Assembly: GCA_001784175.1 (NCBI GenBank)
Contig: MFPR01000040.1
Span: 59,046 to 123,045, forward strand
Length of the DNA: 64,000 nucleotides
Direction: 5' to 3'
Source: Candidatus Lindowbacteria bacterium RIFCSPLOWO2_12_FULL_62_27
Lineage (GTDB): Bacteria > Lindowbacteria > 2-12-FULL-62-27
The notes under the pieces were generated by a model. It did no database searches and was not told the origin of the DNA. It saw nothing but the letters and a program-made list of their open reading frames with translations. Each line of letters opens with the position of its first letter. Within the stretch, counting starts at the first letter, position 1. This document shows, one piece after another, positions 34,478 through 44,347 of this stretch. The position numbers and the translations under genes were made by a program.

Positions 34478-35890
34478 ATGCGTGTGAAACGCCTATTATA
34501 TTTCTGGTTTCTGTTCACCGTCATTGTCTGGTCTGCGTCCCAGGAAGCACTGGGACTTTCGGTCGGATTCACCGCACCGGAATTTTCCGCCGATGATCTT
34601 TATGGCCGGCCCCTGAAACTCTCGGATCACCGGGGCAAGTGGATATTTCTGGATTTCTGGGCAACCTGGTGCGGTCCCTGCCGATCGGAGACGCCGCATC
34701 TGATGGATGCGTATCGCCAGTATCATGGGCATCCGATTGAATTTGTTTCGGTGAGCCTTGACAACGACAAGGAGGAGTTGATCCGGTACACACAGGAACT
34801 TGGTTTGCCCTTCCGGCAGATTTTTTCCGGCAAGGGTTGGAATGATCCCATCTCCAGACTCTACGGCGTGCGGGCCATCCCCGAAAATTTTCTGATCGAT
34901 CCAACCGGCCGAATTCTGGCGATGAGTCTGAGGGGTGGAGCTCTTCAGGAAAAGCTCAGAGACATTTTTTCATCCGCCAAGCCCGTCAAACGATCCCAGC
35001 CGGAACTTGAGATTCCGCCGAGCGGCGCGCTTGAGGTTCTCGACCGGGAAAGGGCCCTTTTAAAGGGAGACCTCCAAGTCAGCGCGTCCCGCGAAGTGGA
35101 CGAGCGCGGGATGCTGACGGTGGAAGACCGGCAGATACAGTTGCCCGGCGGAGCATTCATTTCGAATCCCGGGCCGGAACTGCCCGAATCCGAGCAGGAA
35201 TTTCTGGCAAGATCGCAATTGACAGAAATGCCGCCGAGTCCATTTGGAGGGATATGGGTGTACATTAAAACACCCCATCAACCGACGTTTACCCTGCATG
35301 CCTTCGATGCCGAAGGCGCGCTGAGATTCAGTTATCATGTCTCGCCGATTTCGAAGCCGGTCTGGTATGACCGGGTCGAAGGCGATTTGGTTCTGGGCTC
35401 GGCCCGTGACAATCTCCTTTGGACGCCGCCGTGGGAGCAACCGGGTCTGGGCGTTGTGATCGCCCGCGCGCTGCGAAAACAAACCAACTCGGATGTGGGC
35501 CTCTATCCGGCACTGGCCATCCGGGGAAACATTCCCAAAGGAGATGTCCGGCGCTCTCATCTCGAGGATGCAATCGTCGGATCAGATTCCGTGGTTGTAT
35601 TATTCATGAAGGGTACCATTCTAACGAACCTTTTGAGCCAAGCGCACTCGAATGAGAACTGGGTTCATGTATCGGGCGCATCGGTTGAATCTCGAGAGAT
35701 GGGACCGGGGATGCCTTTGATGACCACCCGTCTCGAAGATGGAACGATGGCAGGTCTTTCGAAATCCTATACCGTCGCGGCCCCGGCTTGCATGGCGGCA
35801 ACAATAAAGGCGGCCACCGTAAAATGGGTCGGATCAAACGTAGTGGAAACCGTGTCCAATTACGTCTCTTCGGTCAGGCAAATCCCGTGA
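34478..35890 (+). CDS. Secreted TlpA-like thioredoxin with unknown C-terminal domain
   Basis: The ATG at 34478 (MRVKRLLYFWFLFTVIVWSA) gives a standard signal peptide; the frame upstream runs through the inverted repeat and is rejected. A TlpA/AhpC-type thioredoxin domain spans about 28-165, with the active site WCGPC at Cys65-Cys68 and cis-Pro in 'AIPENFL'. The remaining 300 residues have no recognised motif; they include a beta-rich part ('FGGIWVYIKTPHQPTFTLHA') and an Ala/Thr/Val-rich end. The second exported TlpA-type protein in the locus, it heads the operon leading to three glycosidases, and its TGA overlaps the next GTG. Extracytoplasmic disulfide exchange is inferred. Confidence 0.78.
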   Translation: MRVKRLLYFWFLFTVIVWSASQEALGLSVGFTAPEFSADDLYGRPLKLSDHRGKWIFLDFWATWCGPCRSETPHLMDAYRQYHGHPIEFVSVSLDNDKEELIRYTQELGLPFRQIFSGKGWNDPISRLYGVRAIPENFLIDPTGRILAMSLRGGALQEKLRDIFSSAKPVKRSQPELEIPPSGALEVLDRERALLKGDLQVSASREVDERGMLTVEDRQIQLPGGAFISNPGPELPESEQEFLARSQLTEMPPSPFGGIWVYIKTPHQPTFTLHAFDAEGALRFSYHVSPISKPVWYDRVEGDLVLGSARDNLLWTPPWEQPGLGVVIARALRKQTNSDVGLYPALAIRGNIPKGDVRRSHLEDAIVGSDSVVVLFMKGTILTNLLSQAHSNENWVHVSGASVESREMGPGMPLMTTRLEDGTMAGLSKSYTVAAPACMAATIKAATVKWVGSNVVETVSNYVSSVRQIP

Positions 35891-38800
35891 TCGCCTTTTT
35901 GAGAAGCGCGTGTATTGGCATCCTGATCTGGTGGTCCTGCGTTTCGGAGTGTGTGCACGCGCAGGTGACCGCGACGGCGTCGAGCGAGGACAACGCCGAA
36001 CTCGCGGCGGACCGTGCTGTCGACGGGAACGTGCAGACCCGGTGGTCGAGCAAGTTCGAGGACAAGCAGTGGCTGGAGATCGATCTCGGAGAGGCCCGGG
36101 ACATTTCCGGACTGTACATTTTCTGGGAAGCCGCGTACGCGAAGGAATATGATGTTCAGGTTTCGACTGACCGGGCGGACTGGAGTACCGTCCATTCGAC
36201 GCGGGACGGCCGGGGCGGGACCGACAAGCTTTTTTTCTCAGGCCGGCCGGTCCGTTACGTCAAGATCGACTGCCTGAAGCGTGGCACGGACTGGGGGAAC
36301 TCGATCTATGAAGTCCAGTTCAGGTCCGCCGAGCCTGCCGCCGCGGGTGGCGCGGGGGGGATGCGTCTTCTCGAGGATTTCGAATCGACCGACGGCTGGG
36401 CCGAGATCAAATCCCAGGGCGCGGAGTTTCGCCTGTCGACCGAGCGCGGGCCCGAGGATAAAGCGCTTGGACTGAACTTCGAGTTTCCTTCACCGCTCGG
36501 CTACGTCGTGGCGGGCAAGGACGTGGACCTGTCCCTTCCGGAGGATTACAAGCTGTCGTTTCTCGTCAAGGGCGAAGGCCCGCCGAACACGATCGAGTTC
36601 AAGCTGATGGACGAGGCCGGCAACACCTACTGGAAGAAATTCGAGGAATTTGAATTTCCGCCGGACTGGAAAGAAATATCGGTCCGGAAAAAACAGGTTG
36701 TCTTTGCGTGGGGTCCGTCCGGCGGCGGGTCCATCCGGGACGTCCGGCGGATTGAATTCGGCGTTTCGTGCGGCCAAGGCGGTAAGGGCCGGCTCCTGAT
36801 CGACAAGCTGTCGATCACGGATGTCTCCGCGTCGAAAACGCGCTTTTCCCCGAGCGTGACCGCATCGACGTCCGAGAAAGACGAATTTAGCGCGGCGCGC
36901 GCGGTCGACGGCGACCGAGGCACGCGGTGGTCGAGTTTGTTCGAGGACGGCCAGTGGCTGGAGCTGGACTTGGGCGAGGTGCGGGAATTCGTCGGGCTGA
37001 CCATTCACTGGGAAGCGGCGCACGCGAAGGAGTACGATGTATCGATATCGACCGACCGCGAGAGCTGGACGCGCGTGTATACGACGGACGCAAGCGAGGG
37101 TGGCGTGGCGGACCTGTATTTCAAAAAGCGGACGGCGCGGTACATCCGGATCGACTGTCGCAAGCGCGCGACAGGGTGGGGGAACTCGATCTGGGAGGTA
37201 GAGCTGAAGGGGCCGGAGGAGGAAGTGCGGCTGAGCGCGTCGTCGTCGGATGATCTGGCCGAAAACGCGCTGGACGGCGACCTGACCACGGCGTGGAGCA
37301 GCGGGCCGTCCGACAGCGCCTGGATTATGTGCGATCTGGGCCGGCCGCGCGACATCGGGGCCGTCTTTATCTCGTGGTCCGAGGATTTTGCGCGTTCCTA
37401 TGACGTGTATTTTTCCCGGGACCTTGCGCAATGGGACCGCCGGTTTTCGAGCCGGCGTGGCAACGGCGGCCGCGACCGGCTGGTGTTCAAAGATCTGGAG
37501 GCGAGGTACGTCATGATCCACGGGCAGGAAGGCGCGGGCGGGCGGGGAATCGGGGTCCGCGAGATCGAGGTGAAGGGATCGGAGTATTCCGGCGACCGCA
37601 ACACCTTTTACGAGATCGCGGCCGAAGAGGCGCCGCGCGGATTTTATCCGAAGTATTTTTCCAAACAGCAATCCTACTGGACGGTCGTCGGCGTGAGCGA
37701 GGACAAGGAGGAGGCGCTGATCAACGAAGAGGGCGCGTTCGAAGTCGGGCGGGAGCAGTTTTCGGTGGAGCCGTTTGTGTACGTGAACGATCGGCTGATC
37801 ACTTGGGCGGACGTCACGGCGTCGCAGTCGCTTGAAAAAGACTATCTGCCGATCCCGTCTGTTCAGTGGACGCATCCGGAGGTCGGGTTGACCGTCCAAC
37901 TGTTCGCGCATGGCCCGCCCGGCGGGTCTTCGATGTATGCCGGCTATCGGGTGAGCAATCCGACCGAAGAGAGGCTTCAGGGGAAACTCTTTCTGGCCAT
38001 TCGGCCGTTTCAGGTCAACCCTCCGTGGCAGACGCTGAACCAGAAGGGAGGCGTGGCGATAATATCCAGTATCGAGTATGGCGGCGGCGCCGTGTCCGTC
38101 AACGGCGGAAAAAAAGTGATTCCGCTGGTTCGACCGGCAGGGTTCGGCGCGGTCTCGTCCGCGTCCGGTGATGTTACGGATTATCTGCAGAACGGCCGGG
38201 TGCCACCGGAAGGGTCGGTCACCGATGGGGATGCTCTGGCATCGGGCGCGTTGGAATTTCCGTTCGATCTCGGCGCCGGCGAATCGGCGTGGGTTTATCT
38301 GGCCGTTCCGTTTCATGACCGCATGCCGGCCGGCATCGGAGACGCTGGCCCGGCCGCAAGTCCAAACATGGAGGTGGACCGCGCGAGAGAATTGTATGAG
38401 AAGCGCCTGGCGGAAACGGCGGGCTGGTGGGACGACCGGCTGAGCCGGGTGACGTTCAAGGTTCCGGAGAAAGCGCAAAAATTCGTGAACGCGCTGAAAT
38501 CCAATCTCGCCTACATTTTCATCAACCGGGACGGCTACCGGATCCAGCCGGGGTCGAGGTCCTACCTGCGGTCGTGGATCCGGGACGGGGCGATGACGTC
38601 GTCGGCGATTTTGCGGATGGGAAACATCCAGGAGGTGCGGGAGTATCTCTCGTGGTATGCGCCCAACCTGTTCGAAGACGGCCGTGTCCCCTGCGTGGTG
38701 GACGACCGGGGCGCGGACGGCACGCCGGAGAACGACTCGAACGGCGAGTTCATCTACGGATTTTTGCAGTACTATTATTTCACGCAGGACAAGGCGTTCC

Positions 38801-39918
38801 TGAGGGAGCATTTCCCGAGCCTCCGGAAAGCCGCGGATTTCATCATTCAGATGCGGAATCAGCGAAAGACCGACGAATACAAAAACGGCGGGCCCGAAAA
38901 GCGGATGCTGTACGGGCTGGTGCCGGAATCGATCAGCCACGAAGGTTATTCGGCCAAGCCGGCCCATTCGCACTGGGACAATTTCTTTTCGCTGAAGGGC
39001 CTGAAGGACGCCGCGACGATCTGCGAGATTCTCGGGGAATCCGACATGGCCGCGAGCTACCGGCGGGAGGTCGACGATTACCGGGCGTGCCTGTACGACT
39101 CGATCCGCCGATCGATGGAATTTTTCAAGACCGATTTCATTCCGGGCGCGGCCGATCTCGGAGACTTTGACGCGACGTCGACGTCGATCGGTGTTTTCCC
39201 CTGCGGCGAGCTTGGCCACATTCCGCAGGAGGCGTTGATACGCACATTCGACAAATACTACGCCGATCTCGAAAAGCGCCTGATCCCGGGAAACAACTGG
39301 GGCGAGGCCTACACGCCGTATGAAATCCGAAGCTGCCGGACGTTCATGATCATGGGGCAGAAGGATCGCGCGGCCGTCATGTTCGACTTTTTCTTCAACG
39401 ACTGCCGCCCGCGCGCGTGGAACCACTGGGCCGAGGTCGTCTGGCGCCTTCCGGAGACGCCGCGGTTCATCGGCGACATGCCGCACACGTGGATCGGGTC
39501 GGACTACATGAACACGGTCCGGAGCATGTTCGTGTATGAGCAGGAGGAGGACCGCTCATTGATTTTGGGCGCCGGGATTTTCGAGGATTGGCTGGACGGC
39601 GGGGAGGAAGTCGGCATCGAACGGGCGCCGACGTACTGGGGATCGGTGAACTTCTCCATGAAGCGCGCCGGCGATCAGACGCTCCTCGTGCGGGTCTGGG
39701 GGGACGCTGCGCCGCCAGGGAAGATCTACGTCCGCCCGCCGCTCAAGGCGCCGATCCGGTCGGTGAAGATCGACCAAACGCCGGCTGGTGAGGTGGCGTA
39801 TGAGCCGCCGCGTACGGATTCAAAGGATTGTGCGTCGTGTCCGAAGGGAAGCGGGACGTGGGCGTCAGCCGGGATCCGGGTGGATCAACTGCCGGCGGAT
39901 ATCCAGATCAATTATTAA
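35887..39918 (+). CDS. Secreted discoidin-rich six-hairpin glycosidase
   Basis: The GTG at 35887 overlaps the upstream TGA and opens a signal peptide (VIAFLRSACIGILIWWSC, ending 'CVHA'); the frame extends further up without support. Of 1,343 residues, discoidin domains lie at about 25-148, 319-442 and 443-565, and a CBM-like jelly roll at 158-315 ('LLEDFESTDGW' to 'LLIDKLSI'). The rest, about 568-1295, has a beta-sandwich followed by an (alpha/alpha)6 toroid ('SYLRSWIRDGAMTSSAILR', 'ENDSNGEFIYGFLQYYY', 'HSHWDNFFSLKGLKDA', 'GNNWGEAYTPYEI'), as in GH63/GH94/GH15-clan enzymes. The exact family is not certain. The stop overlaps the GH3 start by one base. Confidence 0.82.
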   Translation: MIAFLRSACIGILIWWSCVSECVHAQVTATASSEDNAELAADRAVDGNVQTRWSSKFEDKQWLEIDLGEARDISGLYIFWEAAYAKEYDVQVSTDRADWSTVHSTRDGRGGTDKLFFSGRPVRYVKIDCLKRGTDWGNSIYEVQFRSAEPAAAGGAGGMRLLEDFESTDGWAEIKSQGAEFRLSTERGPEDKALGLNFEFPSPLGYVVAGKDVDLSLPEDYKLSFLVKGEGPPNTIEFKLMDEAGNTYWKKFEEFEFPPDWKEISVRKKQVVFAWGPSGGGSIRDVRRIEFGVSCGQGGKGRLLIDKLSITDVSASKTRFSPSVTASTSEKDEFSAARAVDGDRGTRWSSLFEDGQWLELDLGEVREFVGLTIHWEAAHAKEYDVSISTDRESWTRVYTTDASEGGVADLYFKKRTARYIRIDCRKRATGWGNSIWEVELKGPEEEVRLSASSSDDLAENALDGDLTTAWSSGPSDSAWIMCDLGRPRDIGAVFISWSEDFARSYDVYFSRDLAQWDRRFSSRRGNGGRDRLVFKDLEARYVMIHGQEGAGGRGIGVREIEVKGSEYSGDRNTFYEIAAEEAPRGFYPKYFSKQQSYWTVVGVSEDKEEALINEEGAFEVGREQFSVEPFVYVNDRLITWADVTASQSLEKDYLPIPSVQWTHPEVGLTVQLFAHGPPGGSSMYAGYRVSNPTEERLQGKLFLAIRPFQVNPPWQTLNQKGGVAIISSIEYGGGAVSVNGGKKVIPLVRPAGFGAVSSASGDVTDYLQNGRVPPEGSVTDGDALASGALEFPFDLGAGESAWVYLAVPFHDRMPAGIGDAGPAASPNMEVDRARELYEKRLAETAGWWDDRLSRVTFKVPEKAQKFVNALKSNLAYIFINRDGYRIQPGSRSYLRSWIRDGAMTSSAILRMGNIQEVREYLSWYAPNLFEDGRVPCVVDDRGADGTPENDSNGEFIYGFLQYYYFTQDKAFLREHFPSLRKAADFIIQMRNQRKTDEYKNGGPEKRMLYGLVPESISHEGYSAKPAHSHWDNFFSLKGLKDAATICEILGESDMAASYRREVDDYRACLYDSIRRSMEFFKTDFIPGAADLGDFDATSTSIGVFPCGELGHIPQEALIRTFDKYYADLEKRLIPGNNWGEAYTPYEIRSCRTFMIMGQKDRAAVMFDFFFNDCRPRAWNHWAEVVWRLPETPRFIGDMPHTWIGSDYMNTVRSMFVYEQEEDRSLILGAGIFEDWLDGGEEVGIERAPTYWGSVNFSMKRAGDQTLLVRVWGDAAPPGKIYVRPPLKAPIRSVKIDQTPAGEVAYEPPRTDSKDCASCPKGSGTWASAGIRVDQLPADIQINY

Positions 39919-42461
39919 TGTTCCGGCGATTCTTCCCGATCGGTATGGTCCTGTTTTCGATCGTTTTTCCGCGCACCGACCTCCCGGCGGCACCGGCCGG
40001 TGTTACCCCCAGCGTGGCGGCCTCCAGTTACCGCAATCCGAAAGTCGACGTCGAATCCCGCGTCTCCGATCTTCTGGCGCGCATGACACTCGAGGAAAAA
40101 GTCAGCCTGCTTGCCGGAAGCGGGCGCGAGAACGGATTCAACACGCGAGCCATCGAACGGCTCGGCATCCCGGAACTCAAGATGACGGACGGACCGCAGG
40201 GAGTTCGATGGGAGAGCGCGGTGGCCTTCCCGTCCGGAATCGCCATGGCTTCCACGTGGGACCCAGGTCTCGTCCGGCGTCTCGGAGTTGCGCTCGCGGA
40301 GGAGACGAAAGGCCGCGGTCGGCATGTCCTTCTCGGGCCGTGCGTCAACATTCACAGGCTTCCCCTCGGCGGGCGGAACTTCGAGAGTTTCGGAGAGGAC
40401 CCGTATCTTGCGGCGCGGATTGCCGTGGGATACATCGGTGGCGTGCAGAGCAAGGGCGTCGTTGCCACCGTCAAGCACTTTGCGTGCAACAATCAGGAAC
40501 ATTCCCGCGGGGAGGTCGACGTCACCCTCTCCGAACGCGCGCTTCACGAAATTTATTTTCCCGCGTTCCGGGCGTCGATTGAGGAAGCCGGATGCTGGGC
40601 CGTCATGTCCGCATACAACAAGGTCAACACATTCTGGTGCGCGGAGAATGAATATCTCCTGCATCAGACGCTCAAGATGCGCTGGAAGTTCCGCGGCCTC
40701 GTCATGTCCGACTGGGGCGGCGTGCACAGCACCGCCCCGACGCTGAACGCCGGACTCGACATCGAAATGCCGGCCGGCCGAAACCTCGACCACAAGGTCA
40801 TCGACGAAATACGTAATGGCGTCATCGCCGCGTCGGCTGTCGACGACGCCGTTCGGCGGACGCTCCGCGTGATCTTTTCAATCGGCCTCTTCGATCAGCC
40901 CATCGAATCGGACAATTCGCAGGTCAACAGCAAGGCGCACCGTGAAATTGCCCGGCGCGTGGCGGAGGACGGGCTCGTGCTTCTCAAGAACGACGGCGCG
41001 GCGCTGCCGCTGGAGGCCGGCGCGGTGGAACGTATCGCAGTCATCGGCCCGAACGCCGCGCAACTTCGGTTTCACGGCGGCGGAAGCGGCCATGCCGAGC
41101 CTGTGCAGACGGTTTCACCCCTGGACGGCATCCGGGCGCTGGCCGGGCGCAAGACGGAGGTCATCTATGCTCCAGGGACGATGATGGAAAACGAAATCGA
41201 TCCGATCGAACCGGAACATCTGTCACCGCCGGCCGGCGGCGGCGCGCGCGGGATTCGAGCGGAGTACTTCGCCAACCAGACTATGGAGGGGAAACCCGCG
41301 CTCGTCCGCATCGATCCGCAAATCAACTTCAACTGGGGCGGCGGATCGCCTGCGCCGGAGATTCCCGTCGATCATTTTTCCGCGCGCTGGGCCGGAAATC
41401 TGACGCCGACCGAGAGCGGCGAGTATGAGATTGTCGCGAGCAGTGACGACGGGATTCGCGTGTTTCTCGACGGGAAAAAAATTCTCGACATCTGGCGCGA
41501 CCACGCGGAAGAGGCCGCGCGCGCCCGTGTTTCCCTCACGGCCGGCCGGCGATATGCGGTACGGGTGGAATACTACGAGAACGGGGGCGGCGCGATTGCG
41601 CGTCTGGGATGGAACCGGATCGAGGATGTCACGAACCGTCTTGAAGCGGCGGTGCAGGCCGCAAAGGATGCGGACGTTGCGATTGTCTTCGCGGGTCTCA
41701 CCGAACGCCACGAGACGGAGGGCAGGGACCGCGACACGCTCGCTCTACCCGCGGGCCAGGACGAACTCATTGTTGCGGTTTCACGGGCGAATCCAAAGAC
41801 GATCGTTGTCCTGAACAACGGCGGGCCGCTTCTGATGGACCGCTGGCTCGACAAGGCCGCCGCCGTGGTTGAGGCGTGGTATCCGGGGCAGGAGGGCGGC
41901 GCGGCCGTCGCCCATGTTCTTTTCGGCCGTGTCAATCCGTCAGGGAAACTCCCGATGACGATGCCGAGAAGCTGGGAATCGTCGCCGGCCTATGGAAATT
42001 ATCCCGGAGAAAACCTGCGCGTGGAATACGCCGAAGGCATCTACGTCGGCTACCGATACTTCGACGCAAAACATCTCGAACCTCTTTTCCCCTTCGGCCA
42101 TGGCCTCTCCTACACGTCCTTCGAGTACAGCAATCTGACAGTCGCGCCCGGCAAGACGGTGAAGGTTTCCTTCGATATTAAGAACACGGGGAAGCGTGAA
42201 GGCGCGGAGGTGGCGCAGGTCTATGTTGCCGAGGATTCGCCGCGCATCGACCGGCCGCCGAAGGAACTCAAGGCATTTCGAAAAATCGCTCTCGCGCCCG
42301 GGAAGAAGACGCGCGTAGAAATCGATCTGGGGCGTGACGCGTTTTCCTATTTCGATCCCGTCCAGAGGGACTGGGACGCCGCAGCGGGAATGTTCACGAT
42401 TCTCGTAGGCAGTTCGTCCAAAGACATCCGGCTTCAACAGAAAGTCGAGTACATGCCCTGA
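39918..42461 (+). CDS. Secreted GH3 beta-glucosidase with PA14 insert
   Basis: TAATG overlap fixes the start at 39918. The 847-residue protein has a signal peptide (MFRRFFPIGMVLFSIVF), a GH3 TIM-barrel with 'LLARMTLEEKVSLLAGSG', 'ASTWDP', 'GRNFESFGEDPYLAA', 'KHFACNNQE' and the nucleophile Asp265 in 'VMSDWGG'. A GH3 alpha/beta domain is split by a PA14 domain about 442-561, and a fibronectin-like C-terminal domain follows ('SYTSFEYSNL', 'GEVAQVYV'-type). PA14-bearing GH3 enzymes are usually beta-glucosidases that trim oligosaccharides from the non-reducing end. With GH144-type endo-enzymes nearby, release of glucose from beta-1,2-linked oligosaccharides is a reasonable inference. Confidence 0.93.
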   Translation: MFRRFFPIGMVLFSIVFPRTDLPAAPAGVTPSVAASSYRNPKVDVESRVSDLLARMTLEEKVSLLAGSGRENGFNTRAIERLGIPELKMTDGPQGVRWESAVAFPSGIAMASTWDPGLVRRLGVALAEETKGRGRHVLLGPCVNIHRLPLGGRNFESFGEDPYLAARIAVGYIGGVQSKGVVATVKHFACNNQEHSRGEVDVTLSERALHEIYFPAFRASIEEAGCWAVMSAYNKVNTFWCAENEYLLHQTLKMRWKFRGLVMSDWGGVHSTAPTLNAGLDIEMPAGRNLDHKVIDEIRNGVIAASAVDDAVRRTLRVIFSIGLFDQPIESDNSQVNSKAHREIARRVAEDGLVLLKNDGAALPLEAGAVERIAVIGPNAAQLRFHGGGSGHAEPVQTVSPLDGIRALAGRKTEVIYAPGTMMENEIDPIEPEHLSPPAGGGARGIRAEYFANQTMEGKPALVRIDPQINFNWGGGSPAPEIPVDHFSARWAGNLTPTESGEYEIVASSDDGIRVFLDGKKILDIWRDHAEEAARARVSLTAGRRYAVRVEYYENGGGAIARLGWNRIEDVTNRLEAAVQAAKDADVAIVFAGLTERHETEGRDRDTLALPAGQDELIVAVSRANPKTIVVLNNGGPLLMDRWLDKAAAVVEAWYPGQEGGAAVAHVLFGRVNPSGKLPMTMPRSWESSPAYGNYPGENLRVEYAEGIYVGYRYFDAKHLEPLFPFGHGLSYTSFEYSNLTVAPGKTVKVSFDIKNTGKREGAEVAQVYVAEDSPRIDRPPKELKAFRKIALAPGKKTRVEIDLGRDAFSYFDPVQRDWDAAAGMFTILVGSSSKDIRLQQKVEYMP

Positions 42462-42469
42462 TCCGGGGA

Positions 42470-44305
42470 ATGGAAGGGTGGAAAGGAGCCGGGATATGGC
42501 TTCCCGCAGCCTTTGGCGTGCTCCTCGGAAGTCTGCCGGCGCTCGCGCTGGACATTCATGACGGCTGGGGATTTCAGACCGGAGACAGGAATGAATGGGC
42601 GTCGCCGGCGTTTGACGATTCGGCATGGCGGAAAATCCGGGGCGGCCGGTCGTGGGAGGATCAGGGACATGCCGGATATGACGGCGTGGCCTGGTATCGG
42701 AAATGGATCAGCATTCCGAAGGAATGGTCCGGCCAGGACTTGATTCTGGAACTGGGTCCGATCGATGACGCCGACGTCACGTACGTCAACGGGCGAATCG
42801 TCGGCTCCTTCGGAGGATTCCCTCCTGCCTTCCGAAGCGCCTGGACAGCGGCGCGTGTCTATCGGATTCGGGCCGACCATGTACGGCCCGGCCGGCGGAA
42901 CCTCATCGCCATCCGAGTGTACGACGGCGGGGGCGGCGGCGGTCTGCATGGATGGCCATATCTCATCAGTCCCGATTCCGAATATCAGCAGAAACGAAAG
43001 TTGGCGGACCGGCCTCACCCGTCGCTGATAATTCCTTCGAATGTTCAATCCATACTGGAACAATCCGAACCTGAACTGAAAGGCGCCGATCTGGACGATG
43101 ATCGTTCGTTTGTCATCCGCCGCGCGGTCGCCGCCATTCGCGCGGCGACGGTCCGGGAAGGCGCCGCGGCCGGACAGATTCGCGCCAGCCTGCCGCCCGG
43201 CGAATACCGGGACACGGCATGGGCGCGCGACATGGGCTACGCCCTGTTGGGCCTTTTGGATGCGGCGAGTTTGGGCGCGCAGGGCGTGCTTGACGACGTC
43301 CGGCGAGGACTGGATTTCTTCATGCGGGCCGAAGCCGGCACGTACAAACAGTACGTCTGGAACGGTCTGGACCGGGGGGTCGGCAAGCCGTATCGCATTT
43401 CGGTCTGTCGCTATTCCGCCGGTGGTCGCGAGTATTCGGACATGGATGCGTCTCGTGGCCCGAACATCGAGCTGGACGGATTCGGTCTGGCGCTCAGCGT
43501 GTTTGAACGATACGTCGAACAATCGGGGGATCGGACGTTTTTGCGCAAGCACTGGCCTGTGATTTCCAAGGAAATCGCTGACGTGTTGATCCATACGACG
43601 GATCAGGCAACGGGATTGATCCGGCCCGAATCCGGAATCTGGGAGGTTCATCTGCCCGGCATGCGTTTTCTGCACACAAATGTGCTGGCTGCCGCCGGGC
43701 TTTTTTCCGCCGCGCGGATGGCGGCCGCGCTGAATGACGGGGCCTCCCGGGAGAAATACCAGCGCGCGGCCGAGTTGTTGGCGGAATCCATTCGCTCGCG
43801 GCTGGTTGAACCCAACACGGGCGTCCTCGCGGGAAATCTGGAACATTTGAATGAAGGCCGGGCGCTGGAGGAATACGCGGGCTCGGCCGGCCCGGGCGTG
43901 GCGGACGCAATCCAGTTTGAAGTTTTCGATACCGGCGACGCTGTGGTTCAGGCGTCGCTGGATCGCATCGCCGCCGAACTTCGGTGGGCCGGCGCCTACG
44001 CGCGTCTGGACGGCGGCGGGACGGTAGAGGAATTTTCGTTTACGTCGTTGCGCCTGGCTGCGGCGTTCCTTCGGGCCGGCAGAAAAAAGGAGGGCGAGGC
44101 TCTCTTGAACTGGGCGGAGCAGAACGCCCGCCAAAACCAGGGCTTGTTCGCTGAAGTCTACACGCGCGATGCGGGCGATTACGCCGGATCGTCGCCCTTG
44201 GTCGGGATGGGCGCCGGCGCCTATTTGACGGCCGTCGCGCAGCTTGTTCCGGGCGTGTCCTTCGGGCCAACCTCTGACCACGAAATTGAATTGATTGTGA
44301 AGTAA
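42470..44305 (+). CDS. Secreted GH15-like glycosidase with GH2-type sugar-binding domain
   Basis: Starts 8 bases after the GH3 stop and ends the operon. The 611-residue product has a signal peptide (ending 'LPALAL'), a GH2-like sugar-binding domain about 27-164 homologous to the stand-alone proteins at 3780 and 5377 ('GWGFQTGDRNEWASPAFDD', 'IDDADVTYVNG', 'NLIAIRVYDGGGGGG'), and an alpha-toroid of the glucoamylase type about 188-607 ('RDTAWARDMGYALLGLLDA', 'PNIELDGFGLALSVFERYVE', 'LFAEVYTRDAGDYAGSSPL'). The Arg-Asp and late Glu motifs resemble GH15. The substrate is unknown; an exo-acting glucanase role fits the context. No clear terminator follows. Confidence 0.8.
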   Translation: MEGWKGAGIWLPAAFGVLLGSLPALALDIHDGWGFQTGDRNEWASPAFDDSAWRKIRGGRSWEDQGHAGYDGVAWYRKWISIPKEWSGQDLILELGPIDDADVTYVNGRIVGSFGGFPPAFRSAWTAARVYRIRADHVRPGRRNLIAIRVYDGGGGGGLHGWPYLISPDSEYQQKRKLADRPHPSLIIPSNVQSILEQSEPELKGADLDDDRSFVIRRAVAAIRAATVREGAAAGQIRASLPPGEYRDTAWARDMGYALLGLLDAASLGAQGVLDDVRRGLDFFMRAEAGTYKQYVWNGLDRGVGKPYRISVCRYSAGGREYSDMDASRGPNIELDGFGLALSVFERYVEQSGDRTFLRKHWPVISKEIADVLIHTTDQATGLIRPESGIWEVHLPGMRFLHTNVLAAAGLFSAARMAAALNDGASREKYQRAAELLAESIRSRLVEPNTGVLAGNLEHLNEGRALEEYAGSAGPGVADAIQFEVFDTGDAVVQASLDRIAAELRWAGAYARLDGGGTVEEFSFTSLRLAAAFLRAGRKKEGEALLNWAEQNARQNQGLFAEVYTRDAGDYAGSSPLVGMGAGAYLTAVAQLVPGVSFGPTSDHEIELIVK

Positions 44306-44347
44306 ATGTCAAAAAGTGTGGGCCTGTCTTGTCTATCAACCAACTTT

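Noticed and set aside
36461-36472. AAAGCGCTTGG resembling the LacI-type operator
   Set aside because: Deep inside the six-hairpin glycosidase gene with a poor right half; probably chance.
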